This document shows, piece by piece, positions 7,732-18,400 of a DNA stretch of 35,474 nucleotides (position 1 is its first letter; each line of letters opens with the position of its first letter). This stretch comes from Pyrinomonadaceae bacterium (lineage in GTDB: Bacteria > Acidobacteriota > Blastocatellia > Pyrinomonadales > Pyrinomonadaceae), in contig JAVEDP010000007.1 in assembly GCA_030841085.1 (NCBI GenBank), positions 79,129 to 114,602 on the forward strand, written 5' to 3'. The translations under genes and the position numbers were made by a program. The notes under the pieces were generated by a model. The model ran no database searches and had not been told where the DNA came from. It worked only from the letters and a program-made list of their open reading frames with translations.

Positions 7732-9048
7732 ATGGGAAAAACAGATACCGATGACGAGGCCGACGTTTTTGTCGAACCGCCAGGGCCACTGAAAGCAAGT
7801 GGCGGCCTCGGCGGTTTGTGGTCTCGTTATCGACTGTTGCCGCGCAATGTCTTTGCCATCAGTCTGGTCAGCCTGCTAAACGACGCCTCCAGCGAAATCA
7901 TCTATCCGCTGCTGCCGATCTTTTTGTCGTTAACTCTCGGCGCTTCGCCCGGGATTGTCGGCCTGATTGAAGGAGCAGCGGAATCATTTTCAAGTTTGCT
8001 GAAACTCTTTGCCGGGCATTTCAGCGACCGTCGGGGCAAGCGGAAAGCCTTTGTTGTTTTCGGATACGTCCTCTCCAGTTTTACGCGACCACTGCTTGCC
8101 TTTGCAGGCAGTTGGTCACAGGTGCTTGGACTCAGGGTCGCCGATCGCGTCGGCAAAGGAGTGCGCACCTCTCCACGCGACGCCATGATTGCGGACGCTG
8201 TCAGGGTTGAGGAGCGCGGGCTGGCGTTTGGCTTTCATCGAGCGATGGACCACACCGGTGCAGTAATTGGACCTTTGATTGGCTATCTGGTGCTCTTTTA
8301 TTTTGCGGCGGATCAGATGGCGCCCAGCGCCGGCGACTTTACTAAAATCTTTCTGGTGGCATCGATTCCCGCGCTGGCAGCGGTACTTGTCGCGTTCTTG
8401 TTCGTGCGGGAATCTTCTTTCAAGATTCAAGTGGACGATAAAGGCGCTGCACGGCCAGTTCGGTTTTCGCTGCGCGGTTTTGATAGCAACTTCAAACGCT
8501 TTCTCTTCATTCTCGCCCTGTTCACACTATCGAATTCCTCGGACTTTTTTCTTATTCTGCGAGCGCAAACAACGGGTGTCTCTGCTCCACACACGCTCTT
8601 GCTTTGGGCGGCGTTCCATATCGTCAAGGTGTTAAGTTCGATCTTCGGCGGAGATCTTTCAGATCGACTGGGAAGACGGAGGCTAATAGTTTCCGGCTGG
8701 ATTCTTTACGCGGCGGTGTACGCCGGCTTCGCTTTCGTTTCGAATGAAGTGTCCGTGTGGATACTTTTCCTCATCTACGGCATTTATTTCGGATTGTCAG
8801 AAGGAGCGGAGAAAGCCCTGGTGGCTGATCTGGTGCCGCCCGAAAAACGCGGCACGGCTTTCGGCCTCTACAATCTTGCGTTCGGCATCACGGTGTTGCC
8901 GGCCTCGCTGTTGATGGGCGCTTTGTGGGATTGGCGAGGGCCACAAACTGCCTTTATCGTGAGCGCGTGTTTGGGCGCCAGCGCGGCCCTGTTGCTTCTG
9001 CTACTGGTCAAAACGCGGCCGAATGCGCAGCAACAGGTTTTGAGTTAA
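7732..9048 (+). CDS. MFS transporter
   Basis: 438 residues with about twelve membrane helices after a cytoplasmic N-terminus of about 45 residues. Marks of the major facilitator superfamily include SLVSLLNDASSEIIYPLLP in helix 1, the loop 2-3 motif GHFSDRRGKRK and its second-half counterpart GDLSDRLGRRR. VADRVGKGVRTSPRDAMIAD is typical of a subgroup of uncharacterised bacterial MFS exporters. The substrate cannot be inferred. It is coupled to the small membrane protein upstream and followed by ribBA after 85 bp. Confidence 0.92.
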   Translation: MGKTDTDDEADVFVEPPGPLKASGGLGGLWSRYRLLPRNVFAISLVSLLNDASSEIIYPLLPIFLSLTLGASPGIVGLIEGAAESFSSLLKLFAGHFSDRRGKRKAFVVFGYVLSSFTRPLLAFAGSWSQVLGLRVADRVGKGVRTSPRDAMIADAVRVEERGLAFGFHRAMDHTGAVIGPLIGYLVLFYFAADQMAPSAGDFTKIFLVASIPALAAVLVAFLFVRESSFKIQVDDKGAARPVRFSLRGFDSNFKRFLFILALFTLSNSSDFFLILRAQTTGVSAPHTLLLWAAFHIVKVLSSIFGGDLSDRLGRRRLIVSGWILYAAVYAGFAFVSNEVSVWILFLIYGIYFGLSEGAEKALVADLVPPEKRGTAFGLYNLAFGITVLPASLLMGALWDWRGPQTAFIVSACLGASAALLLLLLVKTRPNAQQQVLS

Positions 9049-9133
9049 CATACCTTTTGTACTTTTGCAGGGATTATCGGCGATTTAGCCACGCAGGTCC
9101 GAAGATTCTAAAATACTGAAAACGTAAATTTTT

Positions 9134-10324
9134 ATGCAGTTTTCTTCCATCGAAGACGCCATTGCTGAGATACGCGACGGCCGCATGGTGATCATCGTCG
9201 ACGACGAGGACCGCGAGAATGAAGGCGACCTCGTTTGCGCCGCTGAAAAAGCAACGCCCGAGATTGTGAATTTCATGGCGCGACACGCGCGCGGCCTGAT
9301 TTGTTTGCCGTTAACTGAAGAGCGCTGCGACGAACTCCACCTGACGACGCAGGTCGCAGACAACACTTCCTATCTCGGTACTGCATTCACTGTTTCGATC
9401 GACGCGCGCAAAGGTGTGACCACCGGAATTTCAGCGGCGGATCGCGCGACAACGATTCAGGCCGCAGTTGACCCGCAAACTCGACCGCAGGACTTGGCGC
9501 GACCGGGCCACGTATTTCCGCTGCGCGCAAAAAAAGGCGGCGTGCTTGTTCGTCCCGGACAAACGGAGGCGAGTGTTGACATCGCGCGCATGGCCGGACT
9601 TTATCCCGCGGGAGTCATCTGCGAAATCATGAATGAAGACGGCACCATGGCCCGTTTGCCGGAGCTGGCGGAGTTTGCCGCGCTTCATCATCTGAAGATG
9701 ATCACCGTCGCCGACCTGGTGCGTTATCGCTTCAGCAAAGAGACACTCGTCAAACGAGCAGTTGAAACTGATCTGCCTACAGTCTACGGCCGGTTCCGGG
9801 CAGTCGCTTTCGAAAATGTCATCAACGGCGACGTGCACCTGGCGATGGTGATGGGAAACGTCAGGACCGAAGAGCCCGTCCTGGTTCGCGTGCACACCGA
9901 GAACGTGACCTGCGACATGTTTGGTTCACTGATCGACGATACCGGTTTTCAGCTGCATGCAGCGCTGGAAAAAATCGCAGCGGAAGGGCGCGGCGTCGTT
10001 CTTTATCTGCGGCAGCGCGAACACAGTCTTGATCTGGTTAATCAACTACGCACGTACGCGGTCATGCAGGAACGCAACCTCGGCAAGCGCGAGGCAAGTC
10101 TCGAAACCGGATATGGCGCGGATCGCGATTACGGCGTGGGGGCACAAATACTTCATGACCTGGGCTTGCGTCGTATACAATTGCTGACGAACCATCCCCC
10201 CAAAGTAGCAGCACTTGAAGGTTTTGCGCTCGAAGTGGTCGGCAACATCCCCCTGGGCCAACCGGCGCATCTGAAAGACTCGTCTGGAGAGCAAAAACCG
10301 GAGAACAAAGAGCAACGCATCTGA
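9134..10324 (+). CDS. ribB: RibBA-like: DHBP synthase fused to a degenerate GTP cyclohydrolase II domain
   Basis: 396 residues. The N-terminal half (1-205) is 3,4-dihydroxy-2-butanone 4-phosphate synthase: [11 protein letters not shown] (about 23-33), [10 protein letters not shown] (123-132) and [15 protein letters not shown] (160-174). The usual GHTEA metal-ligand motif reads GQTEA (Gln143). The C-terminal half keeps the GTP cyclohydrolase II fold ([30 protein letters not shown]). Its zinc cysteines are gone: the C-x2-GD...RCDC pattern reads [15 protein letters not shown] at about 257-271, and LRQEGRG reads LRQREHS. It therefore probably makes only the butanone phosphate for riboflavin, and another enzyme must open GTP. 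Such RibB fusions to inactive RibA-like domains are known in Proteobacteria. No FMN riboswitch is apparent in the 85 bp upstream. Confidence 0.9.
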   Translation: MQFSSIEDAIAEIRDGRMVIIVDDEDRENEGDLVCAAEKATPEIVNFMARHARGLICLPLTEERCDELHLTTQVADNTSYLGTAFTVSIDARKGVTTGISAADRATTIQAAVDPQTRPQDLARPGHVFPLRAKKGGVLVRPGQTEASVDIARMAGLYPAGVICEIMNEDGTMARLPELAEFAALHHLKMITVADLVRYRFSKETLVKRAVETDLPTVYGRFRAVAFENVINGDVHLAMVMGNVRTEEPVLVRVHTENVTCDMFGSLIDDTGFQLHAALEKIAAEGRGVVLYLRQREHSLDLVNQLRTYAVMQERNLGKREASLETGYGADRDYGVGAQILHDLGLRRIQLLTNHPPKVAALEGFALEVVGNIPLGQPAHLKDSSGEQKPENKEQRI

Positions 10325-10456
10325 GTCTGCCCGTCATCTGTGATAGCGGGTACTTGTCTCAGAGAACTTTCTTTGCTGCGGGCGGCTTCTTTTTAGCTTT
10401 TCGGATTTCCCTCTCCCATTATTATCACTTTCGGGCCACAATGGTGCTGGCAGCCT

Positions 10457-13400
10457 ATGAGTGTAGACGATCGCGACAAACAGTCTGAGGGAGATTCGTC
10501 TCGATCTGCGAGCGACAAAGAGTCTATTAAGGACGCGCTCCAGTCAGAGACCGACGAACCGTTACCGCCTGCCGCGGAAGCGGTGGCGAATCGCGACGCG
10601 CAAAGTCCTCATCCAGTTACTCCGCAAGGCCGTCGCCGGCGTTTTCTCAATCGACGCAATCTGATAATTGCCGCAACCGCCGCAGCCATAGGCGTCGTGG
10701 CGCTAATTCTGATTATTCTAATCGTCTACCGGCTTGGCTATGTCGATCGCTACGTCGCCACGCAAATCAAAGACACTTTCGCTAAGTATGGAATTCGCGC
10801 TGAGATCAAAACCTTTCATGCCGGGTATCCACCCGAAACAGTCGAGATGCTGGGTGTTGAACTTTACGACGGGCAAACAGGAGAAAAACTAGGCAAGATT
10901 GATCGGGTGCTGGCGACCATTCGAATCCAGGATCTTTATGCAATAAACCTTCAACGCAATATCACCCTCAAGGATCTAAAAATTGAAGGACTCGAAGCGT
11001 GGGTCACTTTCGACGATCAAGGCAGATCCAATTTCCGCAACATCCACATTCCGCCGCCTGACACCAACCGCCGGATTCTCTTTGCTTATACCGCCGCAAA
11101 TATCGAAGTCAGAAGTGGAGTCATTCACTACGGAGATGCGCGGCATGAGATATCCGGCGAAGCGCGAAATCTGAAAGCGATAATTCTGCCGAAAGACCCA
11201 AATGTGCCACCCGAAATCGGGCTGCATCCGGTGACCGTGTCCGTCTCGAATTCCACCTTCACTTACGACGGCTGTCCGGTTAATAACATCGACATCGAAG
11301 CGCAACTCCGCATGAATGAAACGCGCGCCGAGATTCAGCAACTGGTGCTGCGCTCGCCGGTGGCGGAAGCGCACCTGAGCGGAATCATGGATGACTGGCG
11401 CGCCGTCAGTTATCAGATGAACATCACCTCGAGCGTCGATCTTACTCAACTTTCCGATGTGCTTCAGTCGGGAACTACGCTGCGCGGCACCGGAAACTTC
11501 GCCGGCGTGGTTACCGGCCGCGGCGATCAATATAAAGTCGATGGCAGTATTAAGTCAGACTCGCTGGCAGCGGATGGCCTGCGCTTGCAGGGCTTGAACG
11601 TTACGGCCAACGGCAGCGGCCAGGGCAAGAGTTATAACATCAACGGTCGCGCTGTCGCGTCGCTGCTTAGCGCCGGCGAGTTTCAACTTAACAACGTGCA
11701 GTTGGTTGGCGGCGTGATGGGCACAGGCTCAGACTTTCGCTGGATCGGCGAACTGCGAGCGGCTGCGGAACGAAGTTACGGCACGACGATCACCGGCCTG
11801 ATTCTGCAGGATGCGCGCGCCGAAATGAACGATGGCGTGTTGACTGCATCTTCGCGGCAGTTTCTTGCCAATAGCCTTACGTCGTCCAGTGCCAGGGCCA
11901 ACGGGTTAACCGCGTCTGACCTGCGCGTGCGCAGTGACAACAACGGCACTACGGCAACTCTCGCTAAAGTAAAAGCAGGAACAATCACGACGTCGGGCGC
12001 GAAGGTCAACGGCGTGACGGCAAACAATCTGGACATCGTTAGCCGCAATGGCGTCACCAGTGTTGTCGTTAAAGACGTGCAGGTCGGAAGCACCAGCGCG
12101 GCCGGAGCAGAAATAGGCAACATCAACATTGCCGGCGCTCGTCTATCGATTCGAGGTGGACGAATGGAAGGCTCGACCGCCGACATCAACGCCGGCACGG
12201 TGAAGCTTGCAGACGGCCAGGTAGAAAATGTGAAACTGGCGAAACCTGTATTCGTCGTTGAACCATCCGGCCGTTATCGAGCCAGCGCCGACTTAAGCAT
12301 TGGCGGCGGTGTGCTGGGCCAGATGAACATGGGCCAGGCGACTGCGAAACTAGTAGCGACAAGCAGCGAAATTCAACTAAACAACTTCACCGCCGATATT
12401 TTTCAGGGCAAGGCAAACGGAAACGCGCGCATAGCCATTGCGAAAGGTGCGTCGTCGCATATCGCTGCAACTTTTTCTGACGTCGAGGTGTCTGGTCCAT
12501 TCACCGCGTTTGCCGGCGCTGCCGTGCCGCTGGCGGGAAAAGCTACGGGACAAGTTGATCTCACTTTTCCCGGCACCGATTTCAAACAAGCAACCGGAAC
12601 ACTATCAACCAGATTCACTGCCGATAGCGTAACCACGGACAGCGGGCGCGTGCCGCTTTCCGGCGTTGTTTCACTGCGCGCCAATCGCGGTCTGTTTTTG
12701 ATCGATCAAGTAGACTTGCAAACAACCGCAACCAAACTGAAGGCGACCGGCCAGTTTTCCTTTAGCGGCGATTCAAATCTTAACGTCGATCTGAATTCAT
12801 CTGACGCAGCCGAGTTGCAGGCTGTTTTGATTTCGTCAGGCTTGCTGCCGGAAGCGGAAGAGCAGATGCGCAGTTACGGCATCGATCTCGCCGGCCAGTT
12901 GACGTTCAACGGAACTGTTAAAGGGCGATTGAGCGCACCCGATCTCGATGGTCAGATTGCGCTCGGCTCGTTATTGGTTAACGGAAATGATTTGGGTTCG
13001 TTGTCGGCAGCGCTGCGGATGACTGCCGCCGAGTTGCGAATTGATAACGGCCGTCTGACCGAGCGCGACGGTGGCGGCATGCAGTTCACGCTGAACGCTC
13101 CGCGCACCGGCGAGAACAACACTACATTTGAAGCGACCCTCGATCGCGTCAACGCCGGCAACTTGATCGCCGCGCTGCCGCTCAGCAAAGCGACGCGCGC
13201 ACAGTTTGCCGACACGCAGGCTGACGCGTCGGGCCAAATAAAGATCAGCGGAATCCCGAATGCGATGACCGGCAGCGCCGATTTGCGTTTTGGTCCGGGA
13301 CGTCTCGCCGGCGAGCCACTTCAAGCGCTGGTCGCGCGGGCCACGTTCAGCGGCTCAAAAGTCAGTATCGAAAATGTCGATGCGCAACTGACGGCTGGGC

Positions 13401-15418
13401 ACATCGTTGCCAATGGCAGCTATGACACGACCAGCAAAGCTTTCGATCTGCAGGGTCGTGCTGAAGGCGTGCAGTTGAACCGGTTGCTGGCGCTGACGAA
13501 TCGGCCGGGCCTGGAAAATGTTACCGGCACCGCCGACTTTAGCGCTCACGTGGTCGGCAATCTTTCGCAGTCGGACTTTTCTGCTTACCAAATTACATTC
13601 GACGGAGTCGGCAAAGACGTTGTTATCAATGGACGTCCGGCGGGTACGCTGGCACTGGTGGGACGAACCGAGAACAAGCAGCTTAACGTTACGCTTACGA
13701 CCGGACTGTTCGGTCCACCGCAAACGATCGCGGCGCAAGTCAATCTCGGCAGCGAAAAACTTGCTGCGAATATCGAGACCACACTGAACAACGCGGATCT
13801 CACCGGCTTGTTAAAAATGGTCCTGCCGCAGACTGACGTCAAATTCACCGGTCGTGCAAGCGGAACGCTCAAGGCAAGCGGCAACCTGCTCGATGAAGAT
13901 GGATATTTTTCGAGGGACGGTTTGCGCGGAACACTAAATCTTTCGGAATTAAGTTTTCGAATCGAAGACGTGCAGCTAAACGCGACTTCGCCTTTGATCG
14001 TTCAGTTCTCTCCCAGCGAAGTGACTTTTGAAAAGACGCAATTCACTGGACCAGGCACCAACGTCACCCTCGGCGGGACCCTGGCTGTCGGAGCGGGCGG
14101 CAGACAAAGCATGACGGTTGACGGGCAGCTTAACTTGAGAGCTTTGAATGGCCTGTCACCTGATTTCTTTTCTTCAGGGTCCGCTGACGTTGCCGTTCGC
14201 GTCACCGGAAGTTATGAGAGCCCGCGGCTGAACGGCACCGCTGCTGTCAACGCTGGTTCCATCTCGCTGCTGCTCGGCAACGATCGTTGGACCATATCCA
14301 ATTTGAAGTCGTTGGTGAGGTTTACATCCAATCAGGCCCAGATTGATTCGCTGACGGGGACCATGGGCGGCGGCCGAGTCAGCATCACGGGCGGGGCGCT
14401 GCTCGAAGGGCTGACAGTTTCTCGTTTCTTATTCAATATTCATGGCGACGAAGTTACCGTTCCGTTTCCTGAAAACTTCCGCACTACCGCCGACTTGGAT
14501 CTGGAAATTAAAGGCTCGGGGCGCGAGCAACTTGTCGGCGGCGTAGTTAACGTACGACGCACCGAATACACTCAGGACATCGAACTTGCGGACCTGATAA
14601 ATTTCCGGCGCGAAGAATCGATCGAGGAAGGCGGCGAACTCGAGCTGACGCGCGCGGCGGTGTTCAGCGACCTGCGCGTTGAAGGCCGCAATGCGCTAGT
14701 GGTCCATAACAACCTGGCGGATCTAACCGGTTCAGTGTCGTTTCAGGTCAATGGTCCGGTAAAGGATCCGGTGATCTCCGGCCGAATTACCGCCACCAGT
14801 GGCACGTTGAATTTCCGCAACGATCGTTACGAAATCACTCGCGCTTTGGTGGATCTGCCGCCCCAGCGTAACGCCGATCCGCTTCTCAATATTCAGGGCG
14901 AGTCGGTGATTCGCGGTTATCGCGTGACCGTTGGACTGACCGGGCCACTTTCGCAACCGCAGGCGATCGTTAGTTCTGAACCGGCGTTGCCGCAAGCCGA
15001 CGTCGTGTCGCTGATTACGACGGGCCAGTTGTCCACCGGCGACACCAGCACCTCCATCCTTTCGCAATCGGGTCTGGGAACGGCAACCAGCTTGCTGACC
15101 GACGCGCTTATCAACGCCCCCGCACAACGCGCCACCAGCCGCATTTTTGGCTTAAGCCGTTTCGAGATCAATCCGGTGATTGGCAGCAGTGGTTCAACTC
15201 CGGCAGCGCGCCTGACGGTAGGAAAAAGAATCAACAAAGACCTGTCGGTGACCTATTCGACGAACGTCACTTCCGATCCCAATCAGATCCTGGCCGTAGA
15301 ATATCGCGTCTCAGACCGGCTGTTTTTCATCGCGCAGTATGAGCAAGCATCTACACGAAAGCTGACTGCGCGCAACAACAACTTTAGTTTTGAAATTAGA
15401 TTTCGAAAACGGTTTTAG
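10457..15418 (+). CDS. tamB: TamB/AsmA-like envelope biogenesis protein
   Basis: 1653 residues. A charged cytoplasmic N-terminus (1-65) is followed by one membrane anchor at about 69-91. A very long periplasmic region of repeating beta-strand patterns follows (for example NGRAVASLL and GTLSTRFTADS types). The C-terminal part (about 1300-1653) matches the TamB domain: GRITATSGTLNFRNDRYEI, IRGYRVTVGLTGPLSQP, ALPQADVVSLITTGQ. TamB-like proteins form hydrophobic-groove bridges across the periplasm for outer-membrane protein insertion or lipid transport. The Omp85 gene starts 3 bases after its stop, which strongly supports a TamB-Omp85 pair. Confidence 0.93.
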   Translation: MSVDDRDKQSEGDSSRSASDKESIKDALQSETDEPLPPAAEAVANRDAQSPHPVTPQGRRRRFLNRRNLIIAATAAAIGVVALILIILIVYRLGYVDRYVATQIKDTFAKYGIRAEIKTFHAGYPPETVEMLGVELYDGQTGEKLGKIDRVLATIRIQDLYAINLQRNITLKDLKIEGLEAWVTFDDQGRSNFRNIHIPPPDTNRRILFAYTAANIEVRSGVIHYGDARHEISGEARNLKAIILPKDPNVPPEIGLHPVTVSVSNSTFTYDGCPVNNIDIEAQLRMNETRAEIQQLVLRSPVAEAHLSGIMDDWRAVSYQMNITSSVDLTQLSDVLQSGTTLRGTGNFAGVVTGRGDQYKVDGSIKSDSLAADGLRLQGLNVTANGSGQGKSYNINGRAVASLLSAGEFQLNNVQLVGGVMGTGSDFRWIGELRAAAERSYGTTITGLILQDARAEMNDGVLTASSRQFLANSLTSSSARANGLTASDLRVRSDNNGTTATLAKVKAGTITTSGAKVNGVTANNLDIVSRNGVTSVVVKDVQVGSTSAAGAEIGNINIAGARLSIRGGRMEGSTADINAGTVKLADGQVENVKLAKPVFVVEPSGRYRASADLSIGGGVLGQMNMGQATAKLVATSSEIQLNNFTADIFQGKANGNARIAIAKGASSHIAATFSDVEVSGPFTAFAGAAVPLAGKATGQVDLTFPGTDFKQATGTLSTRFTADSVTTDSGRVPLSGVVSLRANRGLFLIDQVDLQTTATKLKATGQFSFSGDSNLNVDLNSSDAAELQAVLISSGLLPEAEEQMRSYGIDLAGQLTFNGTVKGRLSAPDLDGQIALGSLLVNGNDLGSLSAALRMTAAELRIDNGRLTERDGGGMQFTLNAPRTGENNTTFEATLDRVNAGNLIAALPLSKATRAQFADTQADASGQIKISGIPNAMTGSADLRFGPGRLAGEPLQALVARATFSGSKVSIENVDAQLTAGHIVANGSYDTTSKAFDLQGRAEGVQLNRLLALTNRPGLENVTGTADFSAHVVGNLSQSDFSAYQITFDGVGKDVVINGRPAGTLALVGRTENKQLNVTLTTGLFGPPQTIAAQVNLGSEKLAANIETTLNNADLTGLLKMVLPQTDVKFTGRASGTLKASGNLLDEDGYFSRDGLRGTLNLSELSFRIEDVQLNATSPLIVQFSPSEVTFEKTQFTGPGTNVTLGGTLAVGAGGRQSMTVDGQLNLRALNGLSPDFFSSGSADVAVRVTGSYESPRLNGTAAVNAGSISLLLGNDRWTISNLKSLVRFTSNQAQIDSLTGTMGGGRVSITGGALLEGLTVSRFLFNIHGDEVTVPFPENFRTTADLDLEIKGSGREQLVGGVVNVRRTEYTQDIELADLINFRREESIEEGGELELTRAAVFSDLRVEGRNALVVHNNLADLTGSVSFQVNGPVKDPVISGRITATSGTLNFRNDRYEITRALVDLPPQRNADPLLNIQGESVIRGYRVTVGLTGPLSQPQAIVSSEPALPQADVVSLITTGQLSTGDTSTSILSQSGLGTATSLLTDALINAPAQRATSRIFGLSRFEINPVIGSSGSTPAARLTVGKRINKDLSVTYSTNVTSDPNQILAVEYRVSDRLFFIAQYEQASTRKLTARNNNFSFEIRFRKRF

Positions 15419-15421
15419 GGA

Positions 15422-18400
15422 ATGGGCCTGCCAAAAAAGCCGATTCAGATTTGTAAACGTCGAGGTTGGGAAGGGCGGCCTGGCACTTCAGCGTGGCTGT
15501 GTCACTGGGGATCCGGCCTTTTCGGGGCCAAGGTTGAACGGCATGCAAAGAGCGGGGGTAAACCACCCTTCCTTACCTGCAAATCCGCGCTAGTTCTAAT
15601 TGCAATCTGTCTTGTCGCTGCTGTTAGTGCATCTGCGCGTACGACTCTGGATGAATACGAAGGCCGCACGATCACTTCAATTGAGATTACGTTTGAAGGT
15701 TCGCCTTCCGACCCGGCGGCTGAGGCTGAATTCCTTTCGATCATCAAACTGATTCCCAATACGCAATTCTCGGCAGTAGCGGTGCGCGATTCGCTGCAAG
15801 CGTTATTCGATTCAGAACGCGTCGCAGGCGCGCGAGTAGAAGTTTACGACACTGGGTCAACTAATACCGGCCCAATTCGGCTTCGCTTCGTAATCCAGCG
15901 CCAGGTACAGATCGGCGATGTCAAATTTGAAATCGCAGTTCACACGGGTGTGCCGATTACTCAAGATGAATTGCGCGCGCGCCTGAACCTTAGCCAGCCG
16001 GGGACGCGTCTTTCGAAACAGATTATTAGTCGCAACGCCGACGAGCTTCAGGTCTATTTGCGCGATCGTGGTTATTTCAACGCCACGGTCGAGTCTAGCG
16101 AAGAACTCGATACATCCGGTACGCGCGCGACAGTTACATACAAAATTGCGCCTGGCGAACAGGCCAGGGTCGCCGCTTTCAATATCGACATAACCGGTTT
16201 TGACGCGGCCGCAGTTAAACCGACGCTCGTCCTACAGCCCGGCGCGGCGTTCACGCGTGAAGCGCTGGGCCAGGACGTACAAAAAATTCGCCAGGCAATA
16301 ATCGATCAGGGAAAGCTGGCGCCCCTGCTCGACGATGCGCGCGTCGAACGCGACACTGAAAAAAATGAGATAACGATTAGTATCAAAGGCACCGTTGGCC
16401 CGAGAGTGACTGTGCTCGTGCCGGATTATCCGATGAACGATAAAACGGCGCGCGATCTGTTGCCGGTCAAACGCGAAGGGAACATCGATCAGTCGGCGAT
16501 TGTGGAAGGCGCGCGCCGCATCAGAAACAAGCTTCAGGAGCAGGGGTATTTCTTTGCCGAAGTCACACCCGTTTGCACCGTCACGCCGGCTGTTGCAGGA
16601 TCGGGCGCGAACGGTGCTGCAGAAACTTGCGAAGTACTGAATCCGGAAACACTCAGCGGCCACAGCGTCGAGATACGCTATGACATTGAACGCGGGCGGC
16701 GGTTCAAACTCACCGACATTCGTATCACCGGCACGAACAAACTGACTTACGAAGACGTTGCCGCCGATCTGCGAACGCAAAAAGCGAGCGCGCTGGGCTT
16801 GATTCCATTTGTGGGATACGGTCGCGGCTATACCAGTCTTACGCTTTTGGAACAGGATCGCCGCACCATCGAAGCTTACATGCGCGATCTCGGTTACCGT
16901 CATGCGCATGCCGACGTGCTGCAGGGCGTCTCGCTCAACGGTGACAATCTGATCATCACGTTCCAGGTCGACGAAGGAAACCTTACGCGTATCGCCGGCG
17001 TTGAAGTTCGCGGCAACAAGATCTATACGGACCAGCGGCTGTTGGACGAGTTGCGAATCGTTACCGGCTCGCCTTACTCGCGCACGCAGGCCCGGGCAGA
17101 TGGCGATCGATTATTGGCGCTCTACGCGCGTGAGGGCTATGTCAACGCGCAGATGGATTACTCGATTGTCGAACTGCCGCTCAAAGACGGCGACGAACAA
17201 GTGCGGCTGGTTTATTCGATCACGAATGAGGGCGACAAAGTTTATGTTAACCGCATCATTGTTAACGGCGTGACCGGCGATGCCAAAACGCAACGCACCA
17301 AGCGAGATGCGATAGCGCGCGTGATTCCACTGGTCGAGGGCGACATTCTGCGCGCCGATCGCATCGCCGAAAGCGAACGGGAACTGTATCTGACCGACGC
17401 TTACCGGCAGGTGATCATTCGCACCGAACCAGCGGGCGAAACTGTTTCCGGTTTCAAACGCCGCGATATCATCATTGACGTTGAAGAAAAGAAACCGCGC
17501 GTGATGGATTATGGCGGCGGCTTTTCGAGCGACACCGGTGCGCTGGGCTTGCTGGAAGTCAGCAATGTGAATCTGATGAACAAGCTGCGGCAGGGAGCCA
17601 TACGGCTCAGGATGAGCAGCAAGCAGCAACGGCTGAGATTTGAATATCTTGATCCGCGTTTCGCGCGCTACCGGCAAAAACAGTTTGCGCCGCTTGGCAT
17701 CTCGATTGAGTATCAGCGCGATGCGACCGTGACGCGCTTTTTCCGTTCCGCAATTGACCGCGGCACGCTCGGCATCGTGCAACGCCTCGATGCGAAGGGC
17801 AATCCCCTTGACGAATTTGGTGTCAAGGTGAAGGAGCCCACTATCAACCGCTTTACCGCAACGATAGAGACGCAGCGTGTGCTCAGTAAGAAAACGCGCT
17901 CGATAGTTTTTATTCGTTACAGCTATGAAGACGTGCGGCTGTTCAATCTTCAGAGCCTGCTGGTCAAGCCGATCCTGCAACCTGATCGCGCGGTCCGTCT
18001 TTCGCGTTTCGGCGCTTCGTTTGTGCGCGACACACGCGAGCGGTGCGAACGAGGCCTGTTGGGCACCGTGCGCAATCCCGATGAAGAGACAGGCGCCCCC
18101 GGCGAAATCTGCCGCTACAACCAACTGGACGCGACCCGCGGCAGTTTCTTTAACGTCGATTACGCGATCGCGCTGAGGCAATTGGGCGGCAATCTTTCCT
18201 TTGGCCGGTTGCAGGCAAGCTACCGGACTTATTACAAGGTCAACGCATTTCGCGGCACTGTCCTGGCCGCGAACGCCACGATGGGCCTGGCAAATCTTTT
18301 CAACCCGCGCGATCGCGATGGCAATGGCCAGATAGACGAGAATGATTTGACGCTGCCGATTAGCGAGAGATTCTTTTCCGGGGGCTCGACGACATTGCGC

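Noticed and set aside
9049-9133. Possible FMN riboswitch before ribBA
   Set aside because: The 85-bp gap is too short for the full element and lacks its conserved helices.
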